Shown piece after piece: positions 38,003 to 51,500 of a DNA stretch of 64,000 nucleotides. Every line of letters starts with the position of its first letter. Position 1 is the stretch's first letter. Under the pieces are notes generated by a model. The model was not told where the DNA came from. It saw only the letters and a program-made list of their open reading frames with translations, and did not search any database. The stretch comes from Styela clava (Eukaryota > Chordata > Ascidiacea > Stolidobranchia > Styelidae): positions 7,564,001 through 7,628,000 of the forward strand of contig NC_135262.1 in the NCBI RefSeq assembly GCF_964204865.1, given 5' to 3'. A program made the position numbers and the translations under genes.

Positions 38003-38101
38003 ATGGCAACAAAACGCAGAAAAGTTGATGCTAAGTGCAAATGGTTCAATGGCGCAGAAAATATTCAAATGATCAGTCTTCGCGCGCTGCTTGAAATTTA
38101 A
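38003..38101 (+). pseudogene. Start of a hAT/ZBED-type transposase, truncated after about 16 codons
   Basis: The frame reads MATKRRKVDAKCKWFN and then diverges, stopping after 32 codons. The opening matches the highly characteristic N terminus (M..KRKVD.ECR.F) of hAT-family transposases and their domesticated ZBED/GTF2IRD2-like relatives. About 130 bp further on, AAAAGGTTGCCGACTCCTG (ending near 38248) looks like a hAT right terminus. This is probably an internally deleted element whose left end I could not define. Confidence 0.6.
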
Positions 38102-38467
38102 CTTCTGGTCTGTGTGAAAAAATGTGATTCATCGGTAATCCGTTCGGTTATTAACTTTCCAAAAATATGTGTGTCCCGCCAATGACTTACAATCTTTAAG
38201 TTTGGCTTGCGAGCGACAAAAAGGTTGCCGACTCCTGTCCTAGATACATTACTTATACATTACGGATACTTACATTACTTAGAGCATTGAAAGTAAAAAT
38301 GATTGATTACTCATGGTTGCTAATCAATCGAAACCATGCACTTTGCTGTGCATATATGGCTCAGTAGAATCAGTAAATTCTACCTGCTTATTATGATCAT
38401 TCAATTACCTCTTACTATGCCCACCATACTGATCACTTGATTTGTGCTCTAATAAGATGGAGGTAAT

Positions 38468-38662
38468 TAGTTAATCCCGTAGCGTGTGTACCAGCTTAGG
38501 CCATAATTTTATTCCGATTTTCCTTTTTTAAGTTATATTACGAGTTTGGGTACTGTCTCTGTTAGCCCATAGGTTTCACTCCCTCTACACAACTTGGTGT
38601 AAAGGAGGCAAACAAAATTAGTTGCCTCCATATTGGTACACATACTTCTGGAGTGCCAGCCT
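38468..38662. mobile_element. GTACCAGGTTAGG-family MITE, copy at 38.5 kb
   Basis: It shares with 51738-51985 the left block GTGTACCAG.TTAGG, CCATAATTTTATTCCGATTT, GTTATATTA, the middle block CCCATAGG.TTC.CT, and the right block ACAAAATTAGTTGCC then ATATTGGTACACA.ACTTCT. Left and right termini are weakly inverted (GTGTACC against GGTACAC). Exact ends and target duplication were not resolved. Confidence 0.6.
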
Positions 38663-39544
38663 TTGATATTGGTAATCAAATTGATCAAAAAAAGAGTTTT
38701 TGAGTCAAAATATATATTTACTCGTTCGACAAAGTAAATTTGTAGACAAGATCACATAATGATTCATCCATCCAAAAGCAGAGGCCACAGTTCAACTGGA
38801 GCATACAGCTTCACTAAGGCAATGAGAACTAGTTTAGAATTAAAGCCTGTTGAATGTAATAGATATATCATTTGGTATCGGTAGCAACAATTTTCAGTGC
38901 TTTTTAATAACAGCGGATCAACTTATCTTGCACAAATAAGCATGTACGGTTTCATTAGCTCTTCGCATTTTTCAATTTAACATCAGCTATGGACAAGTTT
39001 CTTCACTTCTTTATCTGTGAGTGACCTTTTTTCACCACAAACCATCTTGAAAATAGTCTTCGGAACAGAATGACAATATGATCAACACCAGAAGTTTTGA
39101 AACATATACCTTTATTTTGTATTCACGACACGAAGAAAGAACATTTGAGCACGATGCGCAAAAGACAAGAAAATTTTAAAAATTTATTGGCCTATCACCA
39201 ATAGAAGAATACGTGTTTTCACTCAATTTTCACAAAGAAATCTAAATAACTAAATCTGTACGCTAATAATGATTCGTAATTCTAGGTAGAGAGAGTAAAT
39301 AGTGTCAGCATTCAGGAAACAACCGACAAAAAGGACAATACATAAGTGGCAGAAACGTTGTGTGTTGGGTTGATATTGGATTCTACCTTTGTGACAAAAT
39401 AATTACGATACATTGAAATATACTTTTTTGAAACCTGAAATAGTAGATCATTTTGAATAGAATATTGAACGATTAGCAAGAAAGAACCTTAAAATATAAA
39501 CCTGACATGAATGGGTACGGACAAAAAAACTATTTTTTTCAAAG
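38663..39544. other. GTPBP1 3' flank
   Basis: This is the downstream region of GTPBP1 on the minus strand. Minus-strand AATAAA signals at 39183-39188 and 39111-39116 lie about 360 and 430 bp after the stop and probably define the 3' end. I see no other gene. Confidence 0.55.
39111..39188 (-). terminator. GTPBP1 polyadenylation signals
   Basis: Two AATAAA hexamers on the minus strand (39188-39183 and 39116-39111) follow the stop codon at 39545. Position and spacing suit a short 3' UTR. Confidence 0.5.
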
Positions 39545-42500
39545 TTATTTGGTTACATCGGATTCTGAAATTACTGTTTCAACTATTTCGGCATCATCTG
39601 CCCGCTTGTCATATTGCTTCTTTCCACCTCTCCGCCGACCTGCCATTCGTTGTTCAGGGTTTTTCTGATAACCTTGTTGTTGTTGCTCGGCAACTGTTGG
39701 CGACGTTCGACCGGTCGCGGAATGTGTTGTGCGATTGGTTGAAGATGTGGATGGCAGTTGAAAATGACGATGTAGAGCCATCTGTCGTGCGTTTTTTGAT
39801 GCTTTTAGGTGACTTTGATATGCTGGCGCATCAAACACAAGCTGGAGAATAGGATATTTAGAAGTAAATAACCATATAATTAATAAACTGGGTTAAAAAT
39901 AACAGGGAAACGGACATGATTTGAGAAAATGTGAGGCTTGAATACTCAAACACAATTGTGGACTCTAAGTCTGGCATGTTTTAATTTGAGTTGGAGTCAT
40001 ACTTTCCTGAACTCCCCCCAAAACAAAATTCTGAATTGTTTAACATGAGATGGAAAGTTTCATATCATACTGTAAATATGACGTCTATCCATTTTATTGC
40101 TGTTTAGGAAATCTGTAATGACTTGCAACTAGAGTGCAGAGCCTCGACTTGTAAGTCAACCTGTTTTAGGACTTTGGACTTGCTCAGCTATGAAAAAAAC
40201 ATCAATTCATGAATACCTCGTTTATTGTTCCCACTGCTTTTGTTCTTCCTTCTCTGAAAACGAATCTTTGTCCAACTCTAAGAAATTCTGGATTTTTAAG
40301 AAATCTAAAACTGACAGAAGCTTTATCTCCTGTCCGTAAATGATCGTGATTCATTCGTAGTATAGTGGCAGTTTGTCTTATGCTTCCACAGTGAACTATA
40401 ATACACAATATCGTTTTATTAGATTGGATTAAAATTTTTACTTATACTTTATATCACAAAGTGAGATTGCCTGTGTAGTACTTCCATGCCTTATGCTGAA
40501 ACCAGACCTTTTGGAGTCAGAACAGGCCCCGAATTTCAAACGTCTCAGAGTCGGAGACATATTTTTCAATTCCCTAGATTCCAGGAATTGTGACTTCATT
40601 CTTCCAAAGGTGATAATAAAAGCCAGAAAATTTTTCAGAAACCCGTCAAGCATGATAATGATATAAAGTTGATAGCACAGCTGAAACAGCAGTCGCTCGG
40701 CTAAGATCTCATTTTCCAAGCAATTATCCCCGACGCAAGGTGAAACTCGCAAACGAAGGTCACTTGAGCGAAGTTATGGGCGACAATTCTGACCGATGAA
40801 GTTTTACGAGTTTCTGAGACTAGGTAAACCAGCTTGGAATTTCTGGTTGCATAACTTATTGAAGTTAGACGTCACAGATTGGTACTTATGCGAACAACTT
40901 GGCAACAGAAAAAAGAGTTTGCGCAATCATCACTCACAGGATTAAATCTTATGCAAGGTGTTAATGAGCGTTTTCAATATTCGAAGCGCAATGGAGGATA
41001 AACTTTAACAGTAAGAATGTGATTCTGAACTTACCCATCGCTTGATATTTGGGGCTTATCGTTGTTGGATGATGTAGAACCAATATATCTCCATGGAATT
41101 CCCAGACTGCTTTTGGATTAGACTTGAGATCAACCATCACCATACCTTTACGAATGTTCGCCCTTTTGATCTGATTGAACATATATAATTTAAAATAGGA
41201 AAAACATGCAAGGTTCATATTTGAATAGCTAGATAGCATATAATTTCAATTTTGAATATGCTAAATCGATAATTGTAGCAAAGCATGTTGTATGCCCAAT
41301 TTCACCCTGTAAAATTTGATATAAAACTTGATTTTGCAAAACAAAAATAATATTATTTTTGTGAATATAAATTCCTTAGACATATTTCAAAATAACCTAT
41401 GGTTGTTGTAAAGAATATCATATAAACCAGGGTTTTTAAAACTGGGCCTTCGAGGCCCCCGAGCTAAGGCTTTCACTGTGTACAATTCACAAGGACTATG
41501 TTAATTAGGCAAAACTGACTGCAATTTGTTAATTTTTTGACTGTAATGCTTTCATTCTTTTGCTTTTCATTATTAAACATGGTGGAGAAAATAAGAGCAG
41601 GGGGCCTACAAGTGATGAAAGTTTATGATATAGTAATCAATATATGTTCTCAATCTCAATTCTAATAACATTTCTATGCAAAAGGGTTCATAATAAATTC
41701 TTATACCTTTTTAAGTGCAAGTGCGGCAGATTGTCCAGCACGTACTTCTCGTACAGCCATTCGTTTTCGATGTATGCTTTTAATCTGGATTGGTTCGAAT
41801 TTCCCGAGAGCATCAGGACCCAGTAGTAATGTTTCTCCTGCTCTAATCAAACCTTGGAGAACCGTTCCTGATACGACAGTGCCCACACCCTATAGACATG
41901 CACAAAAAGTGTTACATGGCAGTTAAAAGCATCACAAGTTAAAGTAATGTATACCAATTAATTGTCTCAGTGAGTAATAACAGGTGTGGGCAAGGGTTTT
42001 TGACCAGGGGCTATGCATTTTGCCCACCTAGACTGACGGGCCAATGTGACGTAAAAAGTTACATTTTATGAACAATATTTACAGTGTTAAATTAAATTTG
42101 AAAACAATAAGCCTCGTGCCAAAACTAAATTTAATCGCAATCTTAACAAATTCCTTGTGGTATTTTTTTTAGCTAAAACATAAAAATTTGGTTTTAGTTT
42201 AGTCATGGCAGCATCAGACGGGCCAGATTGAATTACCCAATAGGCCGGATTTGGTCCGCGGGCCGTAGTTCGCCCATGTCAGGTATATAAACTAGTTCAC
42301 TGTTCCTGTACCCAAAAAAGGACTGGTATCCGGATGTGAGGTCGTGATTCGTCATACAATCAAACCATCTTCACAGCTTTTCTCATCGCTGGGAAACATA
42401 TGAAAATCCTATCCTATTATACTTACTGGTACAGAAAAAGTGTCATCAATTAATAATTCTGGTTTTTCTTTTTCGTTGAATTTCGTCCGACAATTTAACA

Positions 42501-45500
42501 AATTCAAAAACATTTTGAGGAGATCTAAATTTAATCCTGTGACGTTGCTGATTTGAAATATAGGACAAACCCTGCGAACAAAAAATTTACAAAACACATT
42601 GAAAAGAATGTTATGCAATATGTCAAGTTACGCCTAACTGCTATCTTAGCTGAATCGTTTTATCTTGTAATATCTTTTTTTTAAAAAACGGAAACTCATA
42701 AATCAACTTATGATTTTCTGGTAAAGATTATGTTACGGTATTCTCATTTTATGTTAGTTGATAATCAGAAATAATTATTTTGACGTGTGACATAACTGTA
42801 ACTCCAGCTTAGAATTAGAAAATAATCCATATATCTATTTTGCCCTTGAAACACAATTTTTTTTTATATGATCATGGCAGTTTGCGGAAAAATATATCTT
42901 TAATACTAAAAATAACCTATGATGGACCGAACCCCCAAATAATTTATGGTATATAAAACTAATTTGGCCTAAATTATTCAAAATGATCCTTTATTTCATG
43001 CTCCACGACAGAGAAAAATTATTGTACAAATCTTATAACATGGTAAAGTAGAAGCAAATATCACATTGTATAGAAAGCTTCCCCACATGTGAAGTCAAGC
43101 TCTAATAGCATACAAACAACAAACCTTTCGGAAGTAAAATTTGTCGCTGTAACAATCACATCGTCTTTATTAGAAACAAGAACAGGAATTTTTCGACATC
43201 CAGGTGATTTCAATATTTTAACAAGTAGTTTCAAAGTTTCCTGAAAGAAAAAAGGGATTAAACGGTGAAGATTAACCGTCATTATAATAATGATGGGGCA
43301 CAAAGTACTCCAGCGTATAAAAAATTATGCCGTTTATTTCTCATAAAAACCCAAATTGTGATATTATATGACAATTGTTTTATTTGGATGAAAATTCTGG
43401 TATTTTTTTATCAAAAACATACAAAAAATGATGCTTTGATGAATTTAGCCCCTCAGTGTTCTGAAAGGATCGCATATCATTGCAGGAATATGAATCAATT
43501 TTGTTTTATGGAATCTGAATTAACTGATTACCCTTTGTTGAATTGCTAAAGCAAAAGATTACGACAAATAAAATTGTATGATATTTTGCGCTGATTATGC
43601 ACTTTCAGGAAACAATAATATACACCAAAAATTAGCATATAATTGATTGGCATACAGGGCCTTGTTCAGAGTGGCAAACCGTAAGCAAGCGTTGCATAAA
43701 AACAAGCGTACCTGTAACACATTAGGTGGACACATATCTATTTTAGTAACGACAACAAAGACAGGGACGTTGAGTGCTAGTGCGAGGCCCAGATGTTCTT
43801 TAGTCATTCCCACAATACCAGCATTGCTTCCAATCTGAAAAATCAATAATTGTCAAAAAATGACTAGTAATTGATGCTAATAAAACTTAAACCCCAATGC
43901 CTTACCATCAACATACAAAAGTCTGGTAGATGACCGGTCATCCCAAACACAGTGGTTTTTAAATATCTCTCGTGTCCAGCGAGATCAACAAATGTAATAA
44001 CTTTGGATGACTGTCGGCAAATCATGCTCCAATCAATATGTCCACCTGAAAAATAGGTTTAAAAGTATAATTATAACATTTACAGAGTGTATTACTAGGA
44101 TATTTGGTATCTTTCCCCTTGTTTACTTCTTAGTTCGAAAACGTATGTGACTCTTGCCACAAGGATGTTCGATACGAGATAGTATTAAAATGATAAAAAG
44201 AGAAAACATTTGTGAGATTTCGTTATATCATAGTCTGAAATCTTCAGACGAAACAAGATATTTCTATTTGATTAACTTATCTCTTAATAACTTGTTTTGT
44301 CTGAAAAAGTCGGACTATTTCATATCGAAAGCTCAAAAATATACTTGTTATTTCGTGGAAAGCGATTTTGTTATTCTTATTTATACGAATAGTTAGCAAA
44401 TTTGTCTCGTAGCTAAGGTATCTTAGAGTGATCGAAATCATATGGATTCAATGACATTGAATTACTGGCCAGTTTTGTTCAGATCACAAATAACACATAA
44501 TACTATAAAGGATATTCAAATTGTATAAATGGCTTTTCACATATACAAGCTACTGGTATTTCATTGACATTACTTCCTTCAGGGATAATATACAACCTGT
44601 GGTATTTTATTTAATAGTCATACATCATCGTCTTTTCTCACATTACCATGTAGTGTTTACAATCAGATGGGAGAAAAGCATTGTATTTGTATACATAAAA
44701 GTGAGATAAAGTAATCAAAAATAGCAAATAAAGTGGTATATTGATGTCACTAATTTTACAATCTCCAACCCACCATGACTGTCAGGTTTATTGACGACAG
44801 CTCCACCGCTATCAAATCCTAGAATTTCGTTTCCTACGCTACTGGTTCTTCCTGATTCTGCTTCATGTTTGTGTCTGAAAAGCTTCTGTCGAGCATGGCC
44901 CCTGCCATTATCAAGTTCATTGTGCGTTAGAACCCCAAGTAGTGTTGATTTCCCTGCATCTACATTCCCAACAACTGCAACTCTAAATAAAAAAGAATAA
45001 AAATTAGAAGTATGATTAGGATACTGTTCAGAAGATTGTGACAGTTAAGATTGTGACATTAGAAAACGATTCCAAACTTTATGATCAATTTTATTATTTA
45101 TTTTTTATTATTACTTAAATGAACTTGAAGAGTACGGTAATTAGCATTCATCACCTCTGTATATAATTTTAACACCATTTGTTCTCGATAAAATTTAACA
45201 AAGTCATACATGAAAGCTACTAACACGATAAGTTAGAATCCATTAAAAAAATAAGAGGAGATTATTAACTAGTAGAATGAAAAATAAAGATAATGGTAAT
45301 AATTTTTATATCTATGAAATAGTACAGGTGTCATATTCTTTGTGATTGTTTCATCACAATGAATAAATAGAACCTCTATGACTACATGAATCACTAAATT
45401 ACAGCTCATTAGTCATGTGACTTTGTAAACTTAAACTGATACCGGTACGTCATTATCCCACTACTTATTCACAGAGACCAATCAAAATACCCAGATTTAG

Positions 45501-48500
45501 TAATTTCATTACTTTATATTTACATATTCATCAAACATGATTTAGCTTAATCATAGATGGAGAACTCTAAGATGATACAATCAGACTGCACAGTAAATTT
45601 GACGAGGTCCAAACTTGTTGAGATATAAAGTTATTATATTACTCGCAATCAATCATACTTACTTGACTTCTAAAAAATCAGTCTCGTCATGTTGTCTTCG
45701 TATTAAAAACTCGTGCACTTTTCCTTTGCTAGCAGGGCGTTCTCGTAAAAATGTGCAATCACATTCATTTGTTGCGGCCATACTAACCAGAGTTATTTTT
45801 GAATGTTCAAGCTCTTCGCTATTCAATCCACTTTCAGTATCATCCTCTGTGAGAAGACATTGTATTTAATTATACAGACCAGTGTTCACTATTAGCGCAC
45901 TTTTTTGCGAAAATTGCGAAGCACTTTCGCAACTTTTTTTAGGGACCGCGAAATAGCACTTTTTTCCGATTTTGAAGAGAAATAGCACTTTTTTTGATTT
46001 TGAATGGAATAAAAATTCAAAGTTGACAAATGTTTTTGTGTGCGTATTAAGTTGACAATTAAGTAACATACTAGTACTTTTGTAACTCAATTCTGCATAT
46101 CATAACGATATTTAACGGAATTCTAACCTATGTGGTGAAGACATGGAAGATAAAGCTTTTGCATTAATGGCAAAATTCTTGTTTATAATATGATTATTAT
46201 ACAAGCACACCGATTCCGCTTCGACCGCGAAAACGCTCGGCGGCGTCTTTGAAACCAGATGTCCGCATGCAAGGCAGTGCGTTTCTCTAAACGAGAGTGG
46301 TCATGTGACTTTCAATGACATCGATGAATTGTGACCAAATTACACGATTTTCTAATACTGGTTTGACAGGTCTGTGTTCTCTTCTTAGTGAATTTACTGG
46401 AGCCATTCAGGAATTTCTGATACTCGACACGACATTGTTTAGTAATGGAATGTAAACTTGGGCCATTGTTTGGTAAATTAGAAGAAACTTTTAGCAGCAT
46501 CTCACAGATTTGCAAAATCGCCAAATTGACAAAATACATACCTCGTATTAACATTTAACATCCATTTTATTGTAACCACGAATGTTAAAAGCAAATGGCG
46601 TTTCGCGGAATTTTGCGATATTCAGTATTAGCTAGTCTAGTCATTCACGATAAATCAAACTCAGACCAGGGTCAAAAATCAATCTAAACTATTTCCTCAT
46701 TAATATGCGAGTAGGGGTGGGCAAAATCGAATATTTTTTCGAATTGAATATTTTTAACGAATGAGGAATATTTTTTATGCACAGCAGGAGTCTGGAACGT
46801 CGGTCGAAAAATTAGCAAGGAAGCCTTTTCTACTGGTTAATTTCGTTATAATAGCTAATTGTTTTTGTCACCGCAATCGTTTTGGCGACTATATCCTGGG
46901 TTTGGCAATCCAGGCTTACGCGTGCGTTCACATCGGCAACAGCTGTTAAGGGCATCAACGACAAATTTCAAAACTAAAATAAACATTTGCGTTGACTTGA
47001 TATTACCTATCAACGTTTGTAAATTTACTGTCCCAATTTAAAGCGAATGGTATTATTATTATCGATGCCGGAATGCAAATATTTAATACAATAATTAACT
47101 TTTATAATTTTTTTATGGTGTCTGTATTAATTTACAGATAAACCTCGCAAATCTGAGATTGTGCCAATCCTGAATGTTGATTTAAAATTGTGATTAAATA
47201 ATTCGGCAATAAAGGCATTTCTGCGTGGCCATAAGACGAGATGACTTTAATAAACAGCACTTCTTTAAGGATATTTTACATATGCGACTAATGCTAAAAA
47301 CATTGGGCTCGAGTGCTCTGGTGCCTAATCAGGCGCTAATTGCAACTAATTCAACTCAAGTTTCAACGACTTTTTTCGTCTTCACGATATGTTATCTTTT
47401 TTTATTCGGTATTGATAATGATAAATAAGAAATGTGTAATTGTTGATTGCAATTCCGGAAAACGAACGAATTTAACCGAGGTTAACCGCGCATTGGAAAG
47501 CAAAACACAATTTATTAACATTACTTTACAATGAGTTACGGGTAAGAATTAACCAGACGGCTATCGCTAACATGTAGAAACAATAAATTTGAAACGATTT
47601 TGTATAAAGCGTGTCAACATCGTTTTTGTAAATTTAGAAACGTCGATAAGTAAGACAAGTAAATAATGTATTTTATGGAACTTTCATGAGATATTGGTGA
47701 GAAATATTATTTTGACCATGTCGAAATGCCATTATTGCCGATTTATTCACGTGTTTAGTTACTATCAGTGTTTTAACCCAAAGCTGAGTTACGTAAATAC
47801 TTAACACTGAGTACTCAAGAGATAACCAATTTGCGGAGTTTTTCAATTATTATTTCATACGAAAGTAACACAGACACGATCTAAAATTAAAAGCATAGAA
47901 ATGTCAACTATCTGCTTCACAAATATCGCATCCCGGGGTCAGTAATAATATTATTGTTCGCTTAAACTCGGGACGGTAATTTACGAACTGATACAAATCC
48001 TACACAGAAGATAAAAATCAGAACAAAATCAATTTTCGTTGTGAATGCGCTCATTAATAGTTGTCTTTAAAATCTTCGCCGATGTGAATTCACAATTCTA
48101 TCCGAAATATAAAAACCAAACTACGATGTCCGCCGTTACGTGAGAATTAATATTTGCTAGTGAATAAAAACATGCTTTAATATAGTTTAACAACACGATC
48201 GCAGCGACAAAAAATTTACTGCAGCCTTCGATTATGACAAAATTATGAAATAATCATTGAATGACAATAAAAATTTAACTTCATTAACAATAATTTTCAA
48301 GTAATAGTTTCACATTTTCATGATTTTGATCGTCGCTACATGCGAGCGTGTTTTTGTACATATAAACCATGATGACACTACTGACATCTGCGAGTTATAG
48401 ATCTCTCCAAATTTAATTTTCGCGATTTTTAATGTTTTTCATTTCTAGATGCGGATGCCCGCTGACTACGGATAAATGGTCGATGTTTAAAAATAGGACT

Positions 48501-51500
48501 TCGGACCGTTGGGCAAAGAAAGGCGGGCTACACGTAACTGCGAAATTTCGCCGTGAACGACCTTACATTTTAGTTATAAACGCATTACGTCGTCGCGAAT
48601 TGCAGTTTTGGTGTAATGTTTTAACTTCCCCCTAATCTCCCGTTAAAAAAAATTCTGGCTGCGTGCGCCCCTGCCCGGTGATAATTCTAGCTAAAATGTT
48701 ACAATTTTATTTACGGAATTTGCAAATTCACCATTTTGATAATCACGCCCTAATTATTGGTGCAAAAATACACAAAATATCACGAATTTAATCATTTCCG
48801 ATGTTCCTAGGCGCAATTCATGATGGCGACAGTGTGCGTTGTTACATCGAAATTCACGATTGATTTTACGTTATACTCTTGTTCACGATTTCAACACTCC
48901 ACCCGCCATGCATGGCTGAGTGAGAGGTTCACATTTTCGAAACATTACTTGGCCAAGGATGGGAGGGATCACTAACGAGCTAATTGAAAGCACATTAAAA
49001 GGATTATGAATTGTCATTTTTTTCTGGTTATAGCCTGTACATGTTGTACATGTTATACCATGTGTGGGCTCTCGGAACGTCAATTTACCTTTTAATTTTC
49101 GACAATCAATTGTATGTGCGGCTCCTACATGAAACGGCTAATTCATGCTGCCAATATACGGAGTTTGAAATCTGGGATATTTATTTCGAATAGTCTATTT
49201 ATTTTGACTCTTCTAAAATTAGGAAGCTTTGTTGGTGCCTTTTTTGGCGCAAAGTATGAAATTGAAACGATACGAATATTTTGCCCAGTCCTATAGGCGA
49301 GGTTATGATATTAAGGCAGAGAATATTTGTAAGCATATCACTGAATGGAAATATTTTGCACCAAGACTGTTTGCAGAAGTTGATTTATCGAATACACGGA
49401 AAGTATTTATTTATCATCTCACTTGCGAACATCGGGGTTTGGGCGGAATTATACGATTATGTTGTTGTTCTTGAATAATAACTCTTTCGATGAATGTTTA
49501 TTTTACTTTTGTGTATTAATTATGATATGTTGAGTTTTCGTTTATTTCAAATTCGAAATTGTCCGGAATACTCGAACAGGTGTAATAAGTGTTGATAGTA
49601 TAGTGTAATCGAGTAACCAACTTAGAAGTCTTTAGAGATGTCTAATGAACTTGATGTGTTACGGGTGTCGTAACCCCCGTTTTTTTTTATTAAATTTGAT
49701 TGTTCTACCTTCCGCTTATAAAACAACATCGTTATACGGTCATCTAAGGTAACTCTCGCGACCAAATCTTTTTGTTCTGTATGGCATCACCTTAGCGCCA
49801 TTTATTACCGACTGAATTTTAATTGTGATTTATGGTAAGTTATTTTCTGTTAGTTGGCGCTGATAACGTGGCTAATTTCTTTATAAACATTTTTAATATG
49901 TTTAATTTTAAAATTTAAAATTTTTTTCAAATATGTTCCTTACGTCTCTGCTATAATTGACAAGCGATAGCACAAGATTCAGCAACAAATGATAAGCAAA
50001 GCTATTTTATAATCATGGGTTGCTTAATAAAGATTTGCTAATTATGGCAGGATATAAAGAACATGGCCTGAAATATTTAATTAACAGAACGATGTTTATT
50101 CGACGAAAACCCTTAATAATAACGATTGCCGAAATCGCGAAAAAATGAATACGGATTTTCGATTGTGATCAGATGACTGAGAGGGCACATGTTTTTTTCT
50201 CTGTTCAAAGCAGATATAAAACGAATACCATGTTGCCGAAAAGCGGTTACGTGTTATCTTTCTTTAGCCAATCAAAATAGTGGTAATGGTATATACAAGA
50301 GGTTTCTAAACTTTACAAACTCGGAACGCAATTAATATTGAAATTACAAGTAATGGTGCATGGAAAAACGAATTTGATTTTATTGAAATTGAAACACACA
50401 CACATAAGAGTTTTACATTTCATGCACAACTAACCGATGCTACATGTGAGATTTGTGCACATGAACGATTATATATCGCGATTATTTATGTGAGAATGCG
50501 TACTTCTCTTTCAACTTTAATTTCCAGGATTTCGGCGTTCACGTGGTCGACTAAAAAAGATTTATCAAATGGATTGGTATTTCGTGTCACACTCAAAATT
50601 ATTTGGGTTTATTTTTTACATTCATGTTTTTTTCAAGAATCACCCTGTTGTATTTCCTGTACCTTCGCAAAGGAAAACTCTTTGGTGTCATCATTACTAT
50701 TAGTGTAATTGAAAGTGGCGTTGAGATGCGAATATTTCATACTAGGTCTGCAGCATTAGAGACAGCGTTATTTATAAATGCTGGAAGTACATGGCATTTC
50801 TGAAAAAAAAATTGCAAATATATGATGTTTTCTACCCGATTTGAACTAACTGGCACGCAAACCAATGCAAGTCGATATTTGGAAATTACACGTCTTAGCG
50901 TAATCCGTGAGACAGTATAATATAAATTAGGCCAAGCTAGCTCAAGAATGGGATTTCAAAGTGATCTTGCATAATATTTCGGAAAAAAAATCTTCGATAG
51001 AAAGTAGGTCACTCTATCTATAAAAACAGCGGTACTTTCATGGTGATCTTGGTTATTTCCCAAAGAAAAACTGGCCGGAGAAACATGACGTCAACCAATC
51101 TCTTAAAAGGGAAGAGGGCTGACTACTTTCAAGCATATTCTTTCGGACGAGGAAGCGTGTTATACTAAAGCGATATTGGTGATGGGGATGTCATTTTGCC
51201 CGGGTTTTGTACAAATGATCCCCCTCCCTAGCTATGGCCGGTAGTAACTAATATCTGCATGTATCAATCGGTGTCTGTTAGATGGAAGAAACAAGTTTGC
51301 AAGGCTTGTCTGTTCAGGCGGGAGTGCGCTTCGTTACTGACGCTGGTGGTTGATTGCACGGAACTTTTATTCCCGACAAGTGTGCTTATCAGGTGTCCTT
51401 TGATGAATTCGCTTGTTTTTACCTTTGATGAATTCGCTTGTTTTTAACAAGAGTTTAAACGAAACTTGTTAACGGAAAGACTTCAATTCACAATATTAAC

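Noticed and set aside
50490-50803. Hydrophobic overlapping frames inside the 5.8-kb hAT
   Set aside because: They resemble membrane segments only because of T-rich sequence; no splice structure or family supports them.
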